From Strigamia acuminata (taxonomy: Eukaryota; Arthropoda; Chilopoda; Geophilomorpha; Linotaeniidae): 64,000 bases of DNA. Below are positions 11,227 to 25,547 of the stretch, piece after piece. Location: contig OX442316.1 in assembly GCA_949358305.1 (NCBI GenBank), forward strand, positions 18,166,001-18,230,000, read 5' to 3'. Positions within the stretch are counted from its first letter, which is position 1, and each line of letters begins with the position of its first letter. Made by a program: the position numbers and the translations under genes. The notes below the pieces were generated by a model, which saw only the letters and a list, made by a program, of their open reading frames with translations, did no database searches and had not been told where the DNA came from.

Positions 11227-12931
11227 GTTTGGGTGATGATAACTGATAAGCAAGCGAGCTAGCAAGCTGGAAAATAGTTGAGGGGTGTGGGCTGGCCTGC
11301 TATCAGTTGATGGTGCAGCAGATGGCAAATGAAGGCTTGTTTGTTAATTCGAGCCGGGCTCGATCGAACTATGGGCTCTTGTTCGCCGCTTTTAAAGATG
11401 CCAACCAACAGTTAATCAAGCAAGGGTCTTTAAGGTGAATTGCATTTGCAATGTGCAAATTAGTTTGTGCGTCTGTTCGTCTCTCGGCTTTAGGTTTTTT
11501 AGTTTTTGCCACTTTGTTTTATCTGGGTGAGTTTGGCGTGTTTAATTGTTTGCTTGTCTGATGAGAGAAAGAGAGAGAGAGAGAGAGCAACGACTATTCT
11601 GGGCAGGAAACGAGCACTGGTGTTGACTTTGCAGTATAAACCCAGCTGTGGTAGAAACTTTTTATTTTTAATTTTGTTTTGTTTAATTACCGACGTCGGA
11701 TGTAATATTTAAATTATTTGGTGCGTAAAGGAGCTCGATCGAAGTGTTTTAGTTTTGGTGGTTGACTCTCCGCCATTTTTGTTGTGGTTGTGGCGAGTGG
11801 ATTGAGGTCACGTGAGAATAGCAAGAAAATTGAGCAATTTGGAAATAGGAATTGTGGATTTTGCTGGTAATTATATTAGACAAATAAATGTTGTTAGCAT
11901 ATTTGGTGTAATGGAAAATAATCGCGGCAATTGGCGATGAATTGTTCTTGCGAATAAAGCAAATATAGACACTCGTGTGATTTTTATTAGATTTGTTTGG
12001 CCGTAAAACGTTAGACAAGTGATAAATTAGCCACATTTATTTGCAATTTGAAATTCGGTGTTTGGTAATTTAATTAATGGTATACTAGTTATTTTTGGTT
12101 GTTACTAAAATTACAACTGTTGTAAAAGGTTTTATGTTTGGGTTTTATGCGTGTTTGTTCTTGGGCGCGGATTTCTGGCGAAAAACTCGTAAAGTTTACA
12201 TTAAATTTGCGATTTTTATCGTAAAAAATTAATTTAAAATTTTTTTTTTTTTTAGGATTTGAGTAATTCGGCTTTTATTTAATGTTTAAATAACAACGGC
12301 GACGCGAATTAGAATTTTTTTTTTTTTTTTGAAAAGCGAGACTGGGGAGAGGAGCCCGAAACAAAATGATAGAAATTGATTTGCAATTAGTAGTCTTGCT
12401 CGAGTGATCGGCGGAGAAAATAATTCCATGAAATTTATCTCGAGTTGCTGTCATTTCAAAATGGAAATTTCTTTGATCTCGCTTCACTGCATTTAACATA
12501 TGCTTTTGAAGACTGAATTAATTTAATTTTTTCTTTTTTTTCTCTTTTCTATTTCGTTTACTAATGCGATGTAAAAGCAGTTCATGAAAAATGCTTTCTT
12601 GACACTGATCAATGCAAATTCACGTCCGACTTTGCATTTTAAGCCCACAATTTCTCCCGTGGTCTAATGTCGGTTTTTTTCCCTTCTCCTTTCGCGCATT
12701 TAACTATAGACGAGGAAATTTAAAGGAGCCACCTGTGTTTGAATTTTGAAACAAAGTGAAGGCAGAGCAGAGCAAGGCGTTCGTTCAATTGATCGCTTTT
12801 CGACGACTGCGTTTCAAATCCCCGTTGTTGTCGTTTTGCAAATGAATTGTGCAGAGAAACGTCGGTCAATTATTCACTAGTGCCAAGTTGAACGCCCTTT
12901 TCTCAGTTCCGTCCATCATTCATTCCAGGAA

Positions 12932-12955
12932 CTCTCTCTCTCTCGCGCTAGCGCG
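12932..12955. repeat. (CT)n run fused to a CGCGCTAGCGCG palindrome
   Basis: A dinucleotide CT run is followed directly by a perfect 12-bp palindrome at 12944-12955. CT/GA runs next to GC palindromes are common in regulatory DNA, but nothing else here fixes a function. Confidence 0.6.
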
Positions 12956-15900
12956 CGCCCAGTTCCATGTATATTGCTGTTGTCATAGTGACGCGTGTCC
13001 TGCCCGAGCGATTATTACATGTCCATCGAGGAGTTGGGATTCTCGAGTTGTCAACGACACCTTTTGGAAATGATGAAAGAGAAGGGAAGGTTAGCGATTC
13101 ATAGCTTTTTTTACATTTACATTTAGAATGCGATATTAAAGTTGGAAATGGCGCCGATTATGTTATCACGAGTGGAACGTAAACAGGGAAACGAAACTCA
13201 AATCAATTGGCAAACTTTGCTCTCGGTTATTGGCCTCTAAACAGCTGTTCTGAATATATAGAAAAGAAGAAGTTATTTATAAATTTATTATAAAAAGAGA
13301 AATATGCTCATTTGTTTAATATTTTTTCGGTTTGGGAACTCGTAGTTTCGATCGGATTTGAGAAGTTGAGCTTTCGTCGTGGAACTGTCAAGTTTTTGGA
13401 GTTTGGAATTTAATGTCGTTTGTCACGTGCGCGTTTCTAAATGTGGAGTAATTTATTGACATTTTATATCGCGTTCATTACGCGTCTCTTGTGGAAAGTT
13501 GACGTTAAGAACTTGTTGACATTTTGGTCGACATTAAAAGATTTACTCGACACAGGAGAAAATTTAATGTTGGAGTAAATCAAGATTGTTTTCTGAGGTG
13601 ACTCCGTTTTTTTTTTAGAATTTTTTTTTAAATTGTTTTTATAAACTTTTCTAAATGATGGGAGTTGATGTTTGTTGCCACTGGATGGCGGCCGGTTGCC
13701 GCAAAGTCACGTTGGGCGGTTCGCTGGCCCTTGATTAACGCTGATTCCACTTGTCTGCAATTTTGATTCGTGTAAGCGGAGAAAGACAAACTCGTATTAA
13801 TTGTTGAATACTTATTTACATTTATCTAAACAAATCTTTAAAAAAAAACTGCTGTTTGCGAGTTAAAAATGTAAAGAATTATTGATTTTCGGAGATCGTT
13901 TTGGCGTGATGAAGACGGGAAAGGCAATGTTTATTTATTAAAGACACAGTTTGACTGTAGCATTAAGTATTTTTCTATTGCCTAAAGTGCTTTCAACTGG
14001 ATCTTCACAATTTTTTTCCCTCTCCTTGTTTGTTTACTGTCCATTTTGGGATGATATTTACTTTGGTTTCGATTTTTCCGAAACTAAATGTTTTCTCTTT
14101 GTTTTTCTTGGAACGTGCTGTTTGCTCGTTTGCTCCAAGCACGCACATGAAAGAAATCATGTGATACGACTGGTTTTTTTCTTTTTTTCTATTTTAAAGG
14201 AATTGATTTTATATTTCCATGTATATAAAAAAGTGTATAGGTATATAAGGTGTTGGTGTTGCATTCTATTTAGAGAAAAGCGATCACTCAATAGCGTCTT
14301 TTGTTGACCGAAAGCGTTTGACAGCGCATTAACGCGGGGATAGCAAGTTGGTTAGGAAATAGACACGTGTTTTGGCAGGGGATTGCACTATTTTGATTGG
14401 GTTCTTATCGGCGGAAAAAGAGCTTTTCACTTGCCTGCAAACAAACCTCCCAATAGAACGCTAACCGCACGCTGAATGACATCTAGTGGCAGAGTAAGCC
14501 GACAGCGGTTCTCGCCAGGTTTATATTTGGGCCTAATGGACGATTAATCCAACGACTCAGCGCGATTGCAGTTTAAGACGTGGAAAGACCTTGTGTCACA
14601 CGTCCTGTTGCTTGTCAATATCGCTGTTTAGTTGCGAGGCAAGTGGAAATACTTTGATTTAAAACGTCGAAAACCACCAATCATAATATAAAAGTACAGA
14701 AACAAGTTGAAATCGCAGCAACGCGTTTTCTTTGCTTTGATTAAATCGCATTATGTGGAGGTAAGAAAGCAAGAAACTCGGTCCACTTACAAGTTAGTTG
14801 CTTTTCTGCAGTGCCGTACCTCCACGGTTAAGTTATTTCTCACTCGAAACGTGTGGAAAAACACTTTGTTCACTCGAACCGTGCACTTAATCGACTACTT
14901 CTTTTGCCACGCGAACAACATCTTCATAGCTCACTCATTATTCGCTTTCATCTGCTTGACAGTTTTCCATTCAAGAGGTGCAGTCTCGGCGTAAGCGAAC
15001 TTGTCAACGATTTACAACGTTGGCCGCGTTCAATACTCGAATCAAAAGTGGCTTTAATCGAGCTCGTTGCTTTTTCTTTTGTTTTTCCACTTGTTTTTCT
15101 TGATTTGTGGAGACAAATGTGTGTGTGTGAAGGCGTGTTTGGCCAGTAGAAATGAATTTTGGCCCGCCTTAATTAATTAGGGCTGTCGGGCATGTGTCAC
15201 GAAGCAGTTGCTGCGTTGCTCGTCCGCTGCCGTGGGCCGCGGCACAAGGGGAGTTGAGAGGCACCGCTGGATAATCCCGCGTGCTGCCATTATGCTCTAG
15301 TGCGCAGTTAATGTGGCAGAAATTTGCAAGCATTACTGCGCTTTCACATCTCTCTACAGCTGTATCGCGCTCTTTAATCGAAGCAGTGGCAGCGAACGAA
15401 GGCAAACCGAGAAGTTTTAAAGAGGAAGACAAGGGGTGGAAGCGAGGAGCTCGAATCTGGTGGACGCAGCGAGTCGGTCTTAAAAAAATGATGAAATTGT
15501 CTTGATGTGGGTCAACGAAAGAAACTTGTTGTTTGTTTCAGTATGGTACTTTGGGGAGTAGAGATAACTCGGAGAACGAGGCAAAGAAGTGAATTTTTGC
15601 TGTTTTGCGCTTATCTCAGATGTTGGAGAGATCGGATTAGGGTTTGCTGTTGAGCTTTCGAGTCGAGACAGGGGAAAACATCACCGCAGAGACGAGTGCC
15701 AACAATTTCCAAGAGGAAAAGGCCAATTAGTTGGACATTAATTCCGCTTCGCTGATGGTGCATTGATTGAAAGAATGAAATGTTCTCTTCATTTTCTTTT
15801 TTAATTTTTTCTCTTTTTTTGGTGGCGCTGCCAGAAGTGTAATTAATGCAAGAAGGAAAAGAAAAAAGGTGGCGTGATTTCCTTATCGATGAGCAAAAAG

Positions 15901-17255
15901 TTAGGTAAATGAATAATCGAAGCGGGTTAAAAGTTTTTGGGAATTTTTGAAAGGAAATTTAATTTCTGTGGGCATGGGTGAAAAGTTATTGTTGTTTCAT
16001 TCTGCTGTTGTGCTTCTGGAGTTTGATTAATTTTTTTTGGGAGAAATAAGAGTAAAAATGAGGGTTGTAGTGTAGTCTTGTTGTTTGTGCAAGTTGAAGA
16101 AAACATGGTATTTTCTTTTACTTTTTTTTTGCTGCTTAGACTGCATGCTCTTAAAATTTATGAAGGCAAATTTGCCTCTAGAGATGCCAGGCATAATTCA
16201 TTTAAAATTTCTCTACAAGCTCTTGTGCTTGATTGCTAGCAATAAACTCCTATTGCTCCCACTGTGGGCAATAGTCTAATTACACATACGATGCCACTAT
16301 ACGCAATATATGTTTATTTTGATATTCACTATTTGATATTGTGTGCAATCCGTGTGATAATAAACCAACATGAATGGCATTAAGCAGAATTAGCTTCAAT
16401 TTTTAGAGGACAATGCGGTGGATTTTAATAATTACGGAGTATTCTAAAGATTGATAAATGGCGCTAAACTACTATTTATTAGATCAGTGCTTCTCATTTG
16501 ATTCCAATTTGATTCCTATTCCATCTCAAGTAGTACTAAATAAAACATAGACGGAAGCTCTATTCTACTAATGCTTGATATTATGACTTTTGTATTTTTT
16601 GGAGAAAGATTTTTAAGATTGAGTCCATGAACTATAAACCATGTTGGAAATGTGTGCAGTATAACCAGGGAGTACTTTCAGTGCTTTTTTATTCTGCAGC
16701 TAAGGCTGATATAGTGTTATGTGACCTATTTTGCCATCAATGGTTGACTACACTTTTTAAGGTCTTCGGGGTTGTGTGTAGGTACAGCCAGTGAGAGTAT
16801 AAGGGTTAGATCCTCATGCATTGGAGCTCTATTGTGGATTTCAGGCTTTTAACTTGTAGCCAAGTCGTGAATTGGTACATGCAGCTTGCAGGACCATGAT
16901 GATTAAAAATTATTGTATTCACTACAGATGACCCTCAAAAAGTAAAAAAGTAAAAAAATTTAAGTTTTTTTGGAAGAAGGCTTTTGTATTACTTTTTAAA
17001 CCGCCGCCAGAAGGAGCTACTGTCAGTGATTGCTGAAAATCGCAAATAAATAAACTTTTACACACTAAAATATGAAAATAGAATGTTTGGGCAAATAGGG
17101 AAATTTATTTTCTACAGGATTAGCCTGATTTCAGAATTTATTAACCACTTTATAATAAAAAGTGAGGGAGATTTAGAGTTGACCCCGACAATCTGGCATC
17201 CATTTTAGTTGAAGTATTTAAGTGGTGGCACTACGGTGTACAGGAATTTGAATCA

Positions 17256-17271
17256 AACACACACACACACA
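17256..17271. repeat. (AC)n microsatellite
   Basis: Eight AC units. Confidence 0.85.
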
Positions 17272-17851
17272 AGAACATTCATGTTAAATTAAATAAAAAT
17301 GAAACAAGCTTGTTTGGTGATAATGGCGCCAGATGTTGCCAAAATGCAACAAAATGATGTCAATCTGCGGACAAATGGCAAAGAGTTGTCGTGGTGAACC
17401 GCCATTTGCCTGAAGATAGTTCGAAAACTGCAACAATGGAAGTTTGTACAAAGACAACATGTTCACACAAATATTGCAGGTGCAAAGTCCTGTATTAATC
17501 GCCCTAGGCTAGACTAAAACGGTGGGCGCACCGAGACTATAGTTGAAACAACGTCAACTTTAGCGTATAAGCATTACGGTGTAGTTAATCGGATGATTTT
17601 ATCAGCTAATCACATTACCAGATTGCGGGAGTTTGGGCGTGAGATTGCGTGGGATTAACCGCGAGATTGCACAGATGCAAAATATTTTAATTAAAATAAA
17701 AAAAATGTTTGAATCCGCGTTCAAATACATTTAGTGATAACTTTGATCCCGTAAACAGCAGCAATAATGCAGAGCAGTGCATTCTAGATTGTGGTAAATT
17801 GTAAAAATTGGACAAACAACTTGATAATGCATTATCCGTTAATTATAACAA

Positions 17852-18502
17852 TTAACGAAAACAAACAAGAGATGATCGCTTCAATCTAATTTGTATTTGC
17901 GTATAATTGCCATTGTTGTTTGCCAGCGATGCAGCGATGAGCTCAGTTTTAGTTTGTGTGCAACTCTGATTAAATCCGCTTGGATTTGTCAGTTGGGCTA
18001 CGCTACGTGATAGTTGATTGAGAGGTTCGGGTTCGTGTTTCTGGACATCTTTGGCCCGGTATCTTGATGCCAAATTCCGTTGTGCGCGCACAACACAGGA
18101 AATAAATAGCATCGAGGCCAGTTGTTGTTTTTGGAGAAGTGGAAGAAAAATTAATTTGCAGCAATGGAATGCGCAGTTTGAATTTTGAATTGATATTCTT
18201 GAGATTTGTCTATTGTAAGGGAGAGTAGGTGGCGGCGCGTGACAAATTGAGCGCGTCGAAATTGAGCAAGGCCCGAAGGAACAATTGCATTGTTTCGTCG
18301 GTGTTGGAAGAGTGCGAAGTGCGAGTGACATGTCAGTGAGAAATTGTTGATGTTTTAAGCCGTGGATTTTAAATAAGAGGCACGTGAGGCTCTGGCGCGA
18401 GCGTTGAAGATTAATTTGAAGGCGAGGCAGGAAAAAGGTAGCGGGAGTTGGAAGTTGTCGAAATTCCAGTCTGTTGCCAATGATGAAAAGGGCTTGATGC
18501 AT
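17852..18502 (-). other. Long open frame (216 codons), no recognisable product
   Basis: The longest frame in the gene-poor region apart from the transposase. It opens with MHQALFIIGNRLEFRQLP. Composition is rich in L, S, Q, R and C without repeats, domains, a signal peptide or membrane spans that I recognise. The local DNA is GC-richer than its surroundings, which lowers the stop frequency. A shorter overlapping frame (18355-18669, same strand) also exists. Probably non-coding; a lineage-specific gene cannot be excluded. Confidence 0.15.
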
Positions 18503-21500
18503 TCAGCTGGGAGTTGACGGAGAATGCGAAATGTAGGGTACGGCAATCTCGAGTGAAAGCGCCGCCCGCGCTCGTGCTTTTCCGCTCGCGTCGAGTTAAC
18601 ATCCATTTTCAAGATTATCCCATTTATCATTAGGTGCGGGTGAGGAGTTATCTTTGCCGTGATGAACAACGTTCCCGACTTGATTAATTGTGCATGAAAC
18701 TGCCTATGACATGCTAGACGACCATTTTGGAATTTTTTTTTTTTCTAATTTAAAAAAAAATTAAATTTTTTTGGTGCGTAAATAAAACTTAAAAAAAAAA
18801 AGAAGAAATTTTTGATCGATTTTTGTAATTGAATTAAGTGGAACGCGACTAAATCTGTGTGACGGAAGTTGCTTAGATCGCTCGCTAGGTTTTACCGCGA
18901 GTAGGAAGGAAGGCTGAATTGGCACGAAGGGGTTAACTTGACTTAGGTCGAGACGAGAAACCATAAATAAATTAAAATGAAATGTTGTTTATTTTTAGGT
19001 TTGTTTATTTCGGTTTTAAAGTCGACATGTTTTGAACGGATTTTCGTGTTTTAATTTTATTTAATATATTTTGGTTTCCTAAATCTTTTGGCCTGGAAGA
19101 ATAAAGTGATAAAAATGTGCACTTTTAGTGGTTTGTTTTGTTGTAATTAAAAAAAAAAAGGAAAGTTTTTATACAAGTTGTAGGAAGCTCATGGGATATA
19201 ATTTGTTTTTTTTTCTTCTTCTTTTCTTTTCACTCGAGTTGTTTTGACGAGCCCCCGTTTATAGTTTGTTTTGCATTTGCATCTTGAGTCGTTTCCCTCG
19301 CCATTAATGCGAGTTTGTAAGCCTCGTTGTTAGATGGCGATAGTTGAATGTCTTAATTGCTTACCTTGCTTCTTAATTCGTACATATCTTCGTAATATTA
19401 ATGTTCACGGTCTCGTTTAGGAAGATGAACATTATTGTGTACGTTTTGTCCTTAATTCTTGAAGAAAAATGTGCAATAATGACAAACAACCGGAAGTCTT
19501 GATCAACAGCATACCTATTTGGGTGCAGCTGTCTTCTTGAATAGGAAAACTTTTGGTTTTCTGTATTATGCTGAAGATTTCTGACTTTTTTTAAACAATC
19601 TCTTCGTAAAAAATTTTGGGTGTTTTGTGCATTATTCATTCATTTATTCAACATTTAAATTTCTGCCTCCCACCAAAGCGCTTCTACTTAGTACTTTCCT
19701 TCTTAGTATTTCCAGGTTTTACTAGCAGACGGCGAGCCATATGTGGTCACATCTGATTCGTCATATGTTGCCACAACCAGCGCCATGTTTGTCAATTTCC
19801 CATGCTAAGCATAGGGAAAAGGCGACAATTATTTTGGCCAGAATTGTATATTGAGTGCATACCAAACTGGCCATCTGAGGGTTAAAGTTAAAGCGTTTTA
19901 CAGAAATTGATGATTTTTAATTTGATGGCATTTTTTGTATTCATGCTCATGCGCACAATGAATCTATTTTGTAGGAGATTTTACATCGATAACGACTATT
20001 TTGCTGGAGATTAGTTTGCATGTTTTGTTGATAGATGGCATTACGTTAATTGAGTACTTCCAACACACATGTTGCAAACTCATAACAAATTCATACAAAT
20101 ACATTGCAAATTTCTGTTCAAATCTCTTGAATCCAGCACAAATCCATCAGTTAAAATTTCTTAAATTCAATATAAACACATCAAATCCTGTACAAATCTC
20201 TTAAATTTAGTAGAAATCCACTCCTGTAAATCCTGTAAATCCAGTGCCAAACGCATCACAAAGTTATTATCTTCTGCAAAATTAAGAAAAATTCAATAAA
20301 AAGAGGATTTGTATTTTGTTTATAATCAAAAATGGTAAATTATAATTTTTCTGTTTTTGTCTGGTTATTGTTTACATTTCCATGCGATTAGGCGATGCAG
20401 TATATACTGGGCAAACAGCAATCATTTAAAAATGACATATAGTACCATGTGACTTCTAACATGACAAAGCCCATGAATTAACCCAGCCAAAAGGTCGTTG
20501 AATAAATTTCCTCTTCCACCGAGTTTTTTTTGTTACATTAATAACTCGAGAGTTTAAAACTTTTCTAATGTTTGTCATTTGTGTTGGCAAATCGAGATTC
20601 AACGCACTTTCTAATGCGATATGCTTTTGTCAACACTTTTCTTCTCATATATGAACTAAGCATAAGTGTGTTCAATTTGGCAGAATAGTTTTAAATCCGG
20701 TGATTGACGATTATGCTGTACAGATGGAGTTTTAAGATCTCTTTTTCTTTTAAACGCACTCTCGTTACTGGAGTTGTTGGGATTTTAGTGGGGGTGCGAG
20801 TGGCCGGGCATAGATGGCTTAGATTGTCAAGAAAGCAAATCCGTGGAGGAAAAATGAAAGGCTTTTCCGCTGCATGCAATGATGGTGTGCGAAGAAAAGC
20901 AAGTTGCTAATAGCTTTGGGCCGTGTGTGGATCGAGGACACGATTTTCGTCGCAGTCGCTCGCAGAGAGGGGTTACGTACAGATATTGGTGGTGATTTTT
21001 CTCTTTGATTTAACTCCAAGAAGAAATGTACAATTATGGGTTTGATGGAGCGGGGGGGAAAAGTGTGGTAATATTCATTTATCACAGTTTGCATTAGAGG
21101 GAGTTTTTCTTTGGTGCGGATTTACATTGATTTGGAAATGGAAATTGTTTTTCATATTGAAAATTGTGTCGGGTGACTTACTTGGTGGATTTTTTAAATA
21201 AGAAAAATGGTAAAACGCATATCATTTACTAAGTTTATGGAAAAATGAAAAATACGAAACTTGTCTGCTTGCACGAGGTGGATTTTGGGTGTTTTGTGCA
21301 ATGCAATCTGCAATGTAAACAAGAAAGTGCGTGCGAAAAGATGCCGTGCGTGGTTTCCTTATGAGGAGAAAGAAAAATGATTTGATAATAAGGTTTAATG
21401 CTTTTTGTTGTTGTTAGATGTTACATTGGTTAAATTTTGCTTGGTTGGAAGATGAAAAAGATGGGCAGCCATTTTTTTTATTACCAATAAGCACAATACA

Positions 21501-22384
21501 TTGTTACTGAAGATTGAAGGGATTTAACATACGGTACTAATGCTATGTTGTGCACGAATAAAAGTAAAATTGGTTTTTTTTACTCCCCTGGAAAGTAAGT
21601 TTTAGTAATTGATAATTTCAGACACATAAACATAGTAATTAATAGCTATAAACAATTGTTACACTTTGATGCAGTGTAATTAGACGGTCAATTTTCCTTC
21701 CCATAAAATGTAGTGAGACATTACTTGGGATTTCTTTGTTTTTTACTCGGAAGAGACAGGAACACGAGTTGATTTTTTTCCTCCTACTGCTTCAATTTAC
21801 CGTGATTAGAGCTTTGATTGACCTGATCTCGTGGGTCTGTAATTATTGGCTTCACCGTATTGCAATATAAAATGTTTAGCACTCGAAGGAAGGAAAATAG
21901 TCGAGCCGTTGATCAAGGTTCACAAGATGCTATTTACTCGGCAGGATTTTTAATAAGAGATTGGCTAAAGTGTCTAGATTAATATCCTCTTCTTTTATTT
22001 TATAGCTTTGTTTTTCTTTTGCTCCTTTGGGATGATATTTAATCAGTGGAGTGGAATTACTCTAAAATGTCATGCAAAACTAAATTGAGGTCACTTTCAT
22101 AAATGGCATCCTGAATTTTATTACTGTGGTTTACTGTGGTTATTAAAGTTGTCGTTTTGCATTAAGTTTTAAATTCTTATTAACGTTTTTTTTTTTGGTT
22201 GGTTTTTATTTTTATTTTTAGTAAATTAAATGCAGAATACAACGGAGAAAAATATTTGTTGGCGATTGGTAGTAGGTGCATTCGAATAGTTATTCAGACT
22301 AAACACGAGGCATATTCGTCAGCAGTTGAACATGTTTTGTTGTTTAGGGATAACCACTTTCGCGAATAAGAACATTTTTTTCAT

Positions 22385-22386
<2 letters not shown>

Positions 22387-22421
<35 letters not shown>
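22387..22421. repeat. T35 homopolymer
   Basis: Thirty-five consecutive T, the longest homopolymer in the window. Confidence 0.9.
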
Positions 22422-22422
<1 letters not shown>

Positions 22423-24780
22423 TGATAGGCTTTAACTTGCGTGAAATTTATAGTCATTGGTTATTTATTTAATTAATTATTCTGAAGTGAAATTTTCTGC
22501 CCCTTAAAGCCCCAGCATAACGTTTAAGCTGGCTTTGCTGCATCAGTAAAGAGCGCTTCAGCCAACAGCTTTTGGCTTTTATCATTAGTGTTTAAAACCA
22601 CTACCAGATGGTTCAAACTTATTTGTTTTTATTGTTTACGTATTGTGCCCTCTATAAAATTAGTTGTGAACTAAAAAAAAAAAACTAAATGGAGGGGTAT
22701 TTGGGGATCCGTAATATGCGCGACATTCTTACGCACGACAATGTAAGTTGCACTAAAGAATATCGGGCAATTAAACGAAGATTTATTATAATCGCATAAT
22801 CGCGACGTCGCACATATGAATAAGTTGTATATATCCAAAGTTATTAGACTTTGCAACGTTGCTAAGGCATACAATCCTTATTCTTATGTGCGATTATGCA
22901 TGCAAACAGCAAAAATACGTATAAACAAGTTTAGATGACTTTATGAATTGATTTCAGTGTAAAATGTGCATTTCGACTGGTTAAAATTTGCGATATTAAA
23001 TTGCGATGTTTGTAGTGTTCGCTCGGGGTGTTTATCACGTTTCAGGAAGAATGTGTTTTCAATGAGCGTTGTTTGAAACGAGTTGATAGGGTTTTAGGGG
23101 TTGTTTAGTGTCGATTGAAAGAGTTTTGCCAGCACGAGAAGAGGAGAGGAGAGAAGAGAAGAGAAGGCCGAAGCAGAGTTTGGCTTCCTTGCGGGCTCGA
23201 GTGTCGTTCAGTGTCATTTGCGTCAAGCCTAACTGAGCCATCAGCCTTCCTCGGCTGATTAATTATCCCGAAAAATGATGAGAGCAACACGCAGGAAATT
23301 TAATGAAGTGTGAAGCACTAAAAGCGCATTGAAGCCAACAAGGGATGTAATTTAAATTTATTACAGCCAATCAGCACAGAGCCTAGATTAAGCTGCGGCG
23401 CATGTTTGTCGCTCCAGGCCCTGCGCAACCCCCTTTTCAAAAGCGTTCCTAGGCGCCTTCGTTAATCCTGTCCAACACCGATCCCCCTTTCCATATTAAA
23501 ACGAGCCACCTGTAAAGACAGCGTTTCGGTCCGGCAGCGAACAAAAGCGGTGCGTTCGCTGGATCGTGAAAATTGACCTTTGCAAAAGTTTTTCGCCATT
23601 CTATTTGATGAGTCATTACTCTACTATCCGCTTTGACTCGCAGTTGATTATTAATGTTGTGGTATTGGTTTTGTCCAGAAGTTTACTGCTGCTGCGTGGC
23701 GAATGTCTCATTAGTCCTAATCAAGTTTAACTGCATAGTAACTTGGCTATGTGAAATAGGTATTGATTAATTGATGCCCAATTTACTTTCTGCTGCTTTC
23801 ATAACTGAATAAAAATAAGGAAAATGTCCTTCTTAACAATTTTCAGTTTGATTTTCAATAATTGTCTAAAGATTTCGGTTTTGTGGTTTGATTTCAGGAT
23901 TTCACCATTTTGAATTCGGTGGCGCCTTTTGTTTTTCATAAAACATTGATGTACTTGTACAGTGTGCACTTGCCACCGCCGCTATAACTTTGTATTCGAA
24001 AATGTAATGGCGCTGACTATAGCAACGTTATTACATTTTGGACAGAATAAACAGGCGGCCATGCAGCATCAACACACGGAATTTTTATTTGATAATAATA
24101 ATGCGCGTGAAGCCATAAAGTTGCAATATTTTTTCTTTCTCGCCAGCCGTGTGATTGCCGATTGTGCACGGGGCTGTTACACTCGCAGATTAGACCGCCT
24201 GAGCCAACAAACAGCCGAATGCTTTTCATAAACAAACTAACATAATTATCAATGACAAGTGATTACTCAAATCCGAGCTTGTAGTGCTCGATGAATGTCA
24301 ATTTGGTGATTGACATGGACATTAATATTACTCTTTTCCAAATCAATTACCATCAGAATTGCATTCGTTTGCGAGTGAGAAATCGCGCAGAAAGCGGCAA
24401 GAATTGAAGCGCTGCTTCGGCTTTAACGCGACAAATGCGCGACATATTGAAGACGACGCGCAATAGATGGCACCACAGCACCACAGCGCCCATTTTTACT
24501 TTTATTTCTACAATCTGTAGGTTTACACTTGTTTTTGGGTGAAATTAGTTTTGAGAACGGTGCGGTGTAGTTGGTCGGTTTATGTCCGACTTATTAAGTT
24601 TGTCGTAATAGTTGTTGTTGACTCGTCGCTTGAGTCAACACACACACACGCTGTAAGCGATTGAGTTATCCCGTGGTCGTTTTCTCAACTCATGCTGCGG
24701 TTTACAACTGTTTGCTTAAAGGCGTAGTAATTATTCTGTCAGAAAATTCGTGGTATCTCTCGCTCTCTGTTTCTAGACTG

Positions 24781-24815
24781 CCCGTGCCCGTGCTCGTGCT
24801 CGTGCTCGTCCTCGG
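24781..24815. repeat. GC-rich hexamer repeat (GTGCTC)n
   Basis: About six degenerate copies of CGTGCC/CGTGCT. It accounts for the arginine-rich open frame on the opposite strand next to it. Confidence 0.75.
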
Positions 24816-25223
24816 TTAGGGTTGGATATCTCCTCGTCGTGGTCCTTGCTGTGCGTCTGCTCGCTCGTGTTGTTGCTCTTTCGTCAATATTGGCCGCGCC
24901 TGACCATTTGGACGTTGTTTGTCGACCGTTGGTTTTCCGGCGCTTGGGCGACGCCTTGCCGGTCGTTTCCAGTTAAATTTTATTAATTCAAGGGTGGAGT
25001 TGTTGTAGGGCTTGGTTCGTATACACACTTTAGCGAACGAAGCCCTCCCCGTGGCAAGCGCGGGCTTCAAATTAAATTTTGTGTCGTTTTATTGGCTGAA
25101 GAAAAATGTCCAACGAAATTATTATTTATATATTTACGAAAAAGTATTGGAGGAAACAAATATAAAAATAAAAACACGTATCAACAGAAAAAAAGGTTTA
25201 TAAGACACGTGTTTAGAGGAGTA

Positions 25224-25340
25224 CCGGTAGGCACTGATCTATGGGCCTCATACCTTTTAGGGGCCCTGCGACAACGGATCAAAATAATATTGATTTGATA
25301 TTGAAAGAATGTTACAATCACGCTTTTTAAAATTGTTTCA
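25224..25340. repeat. Dispersed repeat, copy 1 (GC-rich head + AT-rich body)
   Basis: A head with CCGGTAGGC...GGGCCT...GGGGCCC is followed by a body at 25281-25340 (AATAATATTGATTTGATATT and onward). The body closely matches 58655-58715 in the same orientation. The CCGG...GGCC head resembles the ends of old hAT elements. Confidence 0.6.
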
Positions 25341-25364
25341 TGTTTATGTTGAAGAAATACGGTA

Positions 25365-25535
25365 CGGTAGAGCATCGATTGTCCGAACGACCGGTTAACC
25401 GAGCAGTGGTGATTGACTTTTCAATCGATTTTACACATTAATATTTTGTTTTGCAATGTGATTGATTATCTGAACAAATCGGTTTTATGCACACCCATGT
25501 CCCCCAGATCAGTTCGGGTAATTGACGGTCTACTG
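25365..25535. mobile_element. pogo/Tigger-like MITE (171 bp)
   Basis: The right end, read on the complement, starts CAGTAGACCGTCAATTACCC. The left end starts CGGTAGAGCATCGATTGTCC. These diverged inverted repeats carry the GATTnnCCGAAC core typical of pogo/Tigger ends, and TA dinucleotides flank both sides (25363-25364 and 25536-25537). There is no coding capacity. Confidence 0.75.
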
Positions 25536-25547
25536 TATTTTCATTTA

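Larger units (their letters stand above)
6744..17851. other. 11-kb stretch without recognisable genes
   Basis: No frame here shows a domain, and none can be extended by matching splice sites. Open frames are short and of mixed composition. The stretch contains simple repeats (listed separately), isolated GC-richer islands (about 10.9-11.4, 14.4-15.5 kb) and scattered GATGGCGCC-like words. It lies upstream of the Grb-family first coding exon, so it may hold that gene's promoter and 5'UTR exon, but I cannot point to them. Confidence 0.6.
18503..25223. other. Gene-free stretch
   Basis: No supported exon. Seen: a near-perfect palindrome TTTCCCATGCT/AAGCATAGGGAAA near 19793-19817; a degenerate AAATC(C/T)-rich tandem zone near 20080-20240; a T35 run at 22387-22421; a purine-rich GAGAAGAGAAG tract near 23140-23166; and a hexamer repeat at 24781-24815. 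Confidence 0.55.

Noticed and set aside
13951..14307. 118-codon frame rich in F, L and C
   Set aside because: Derived from T-rich DNA; the apparent membrane character is a composition effect.
24816..25070. Arginine-rich minus-strand frame
   Set aside because: Adjacent to the (GTGCTC)n repeat, with no domain. Likely low-complexity noise.
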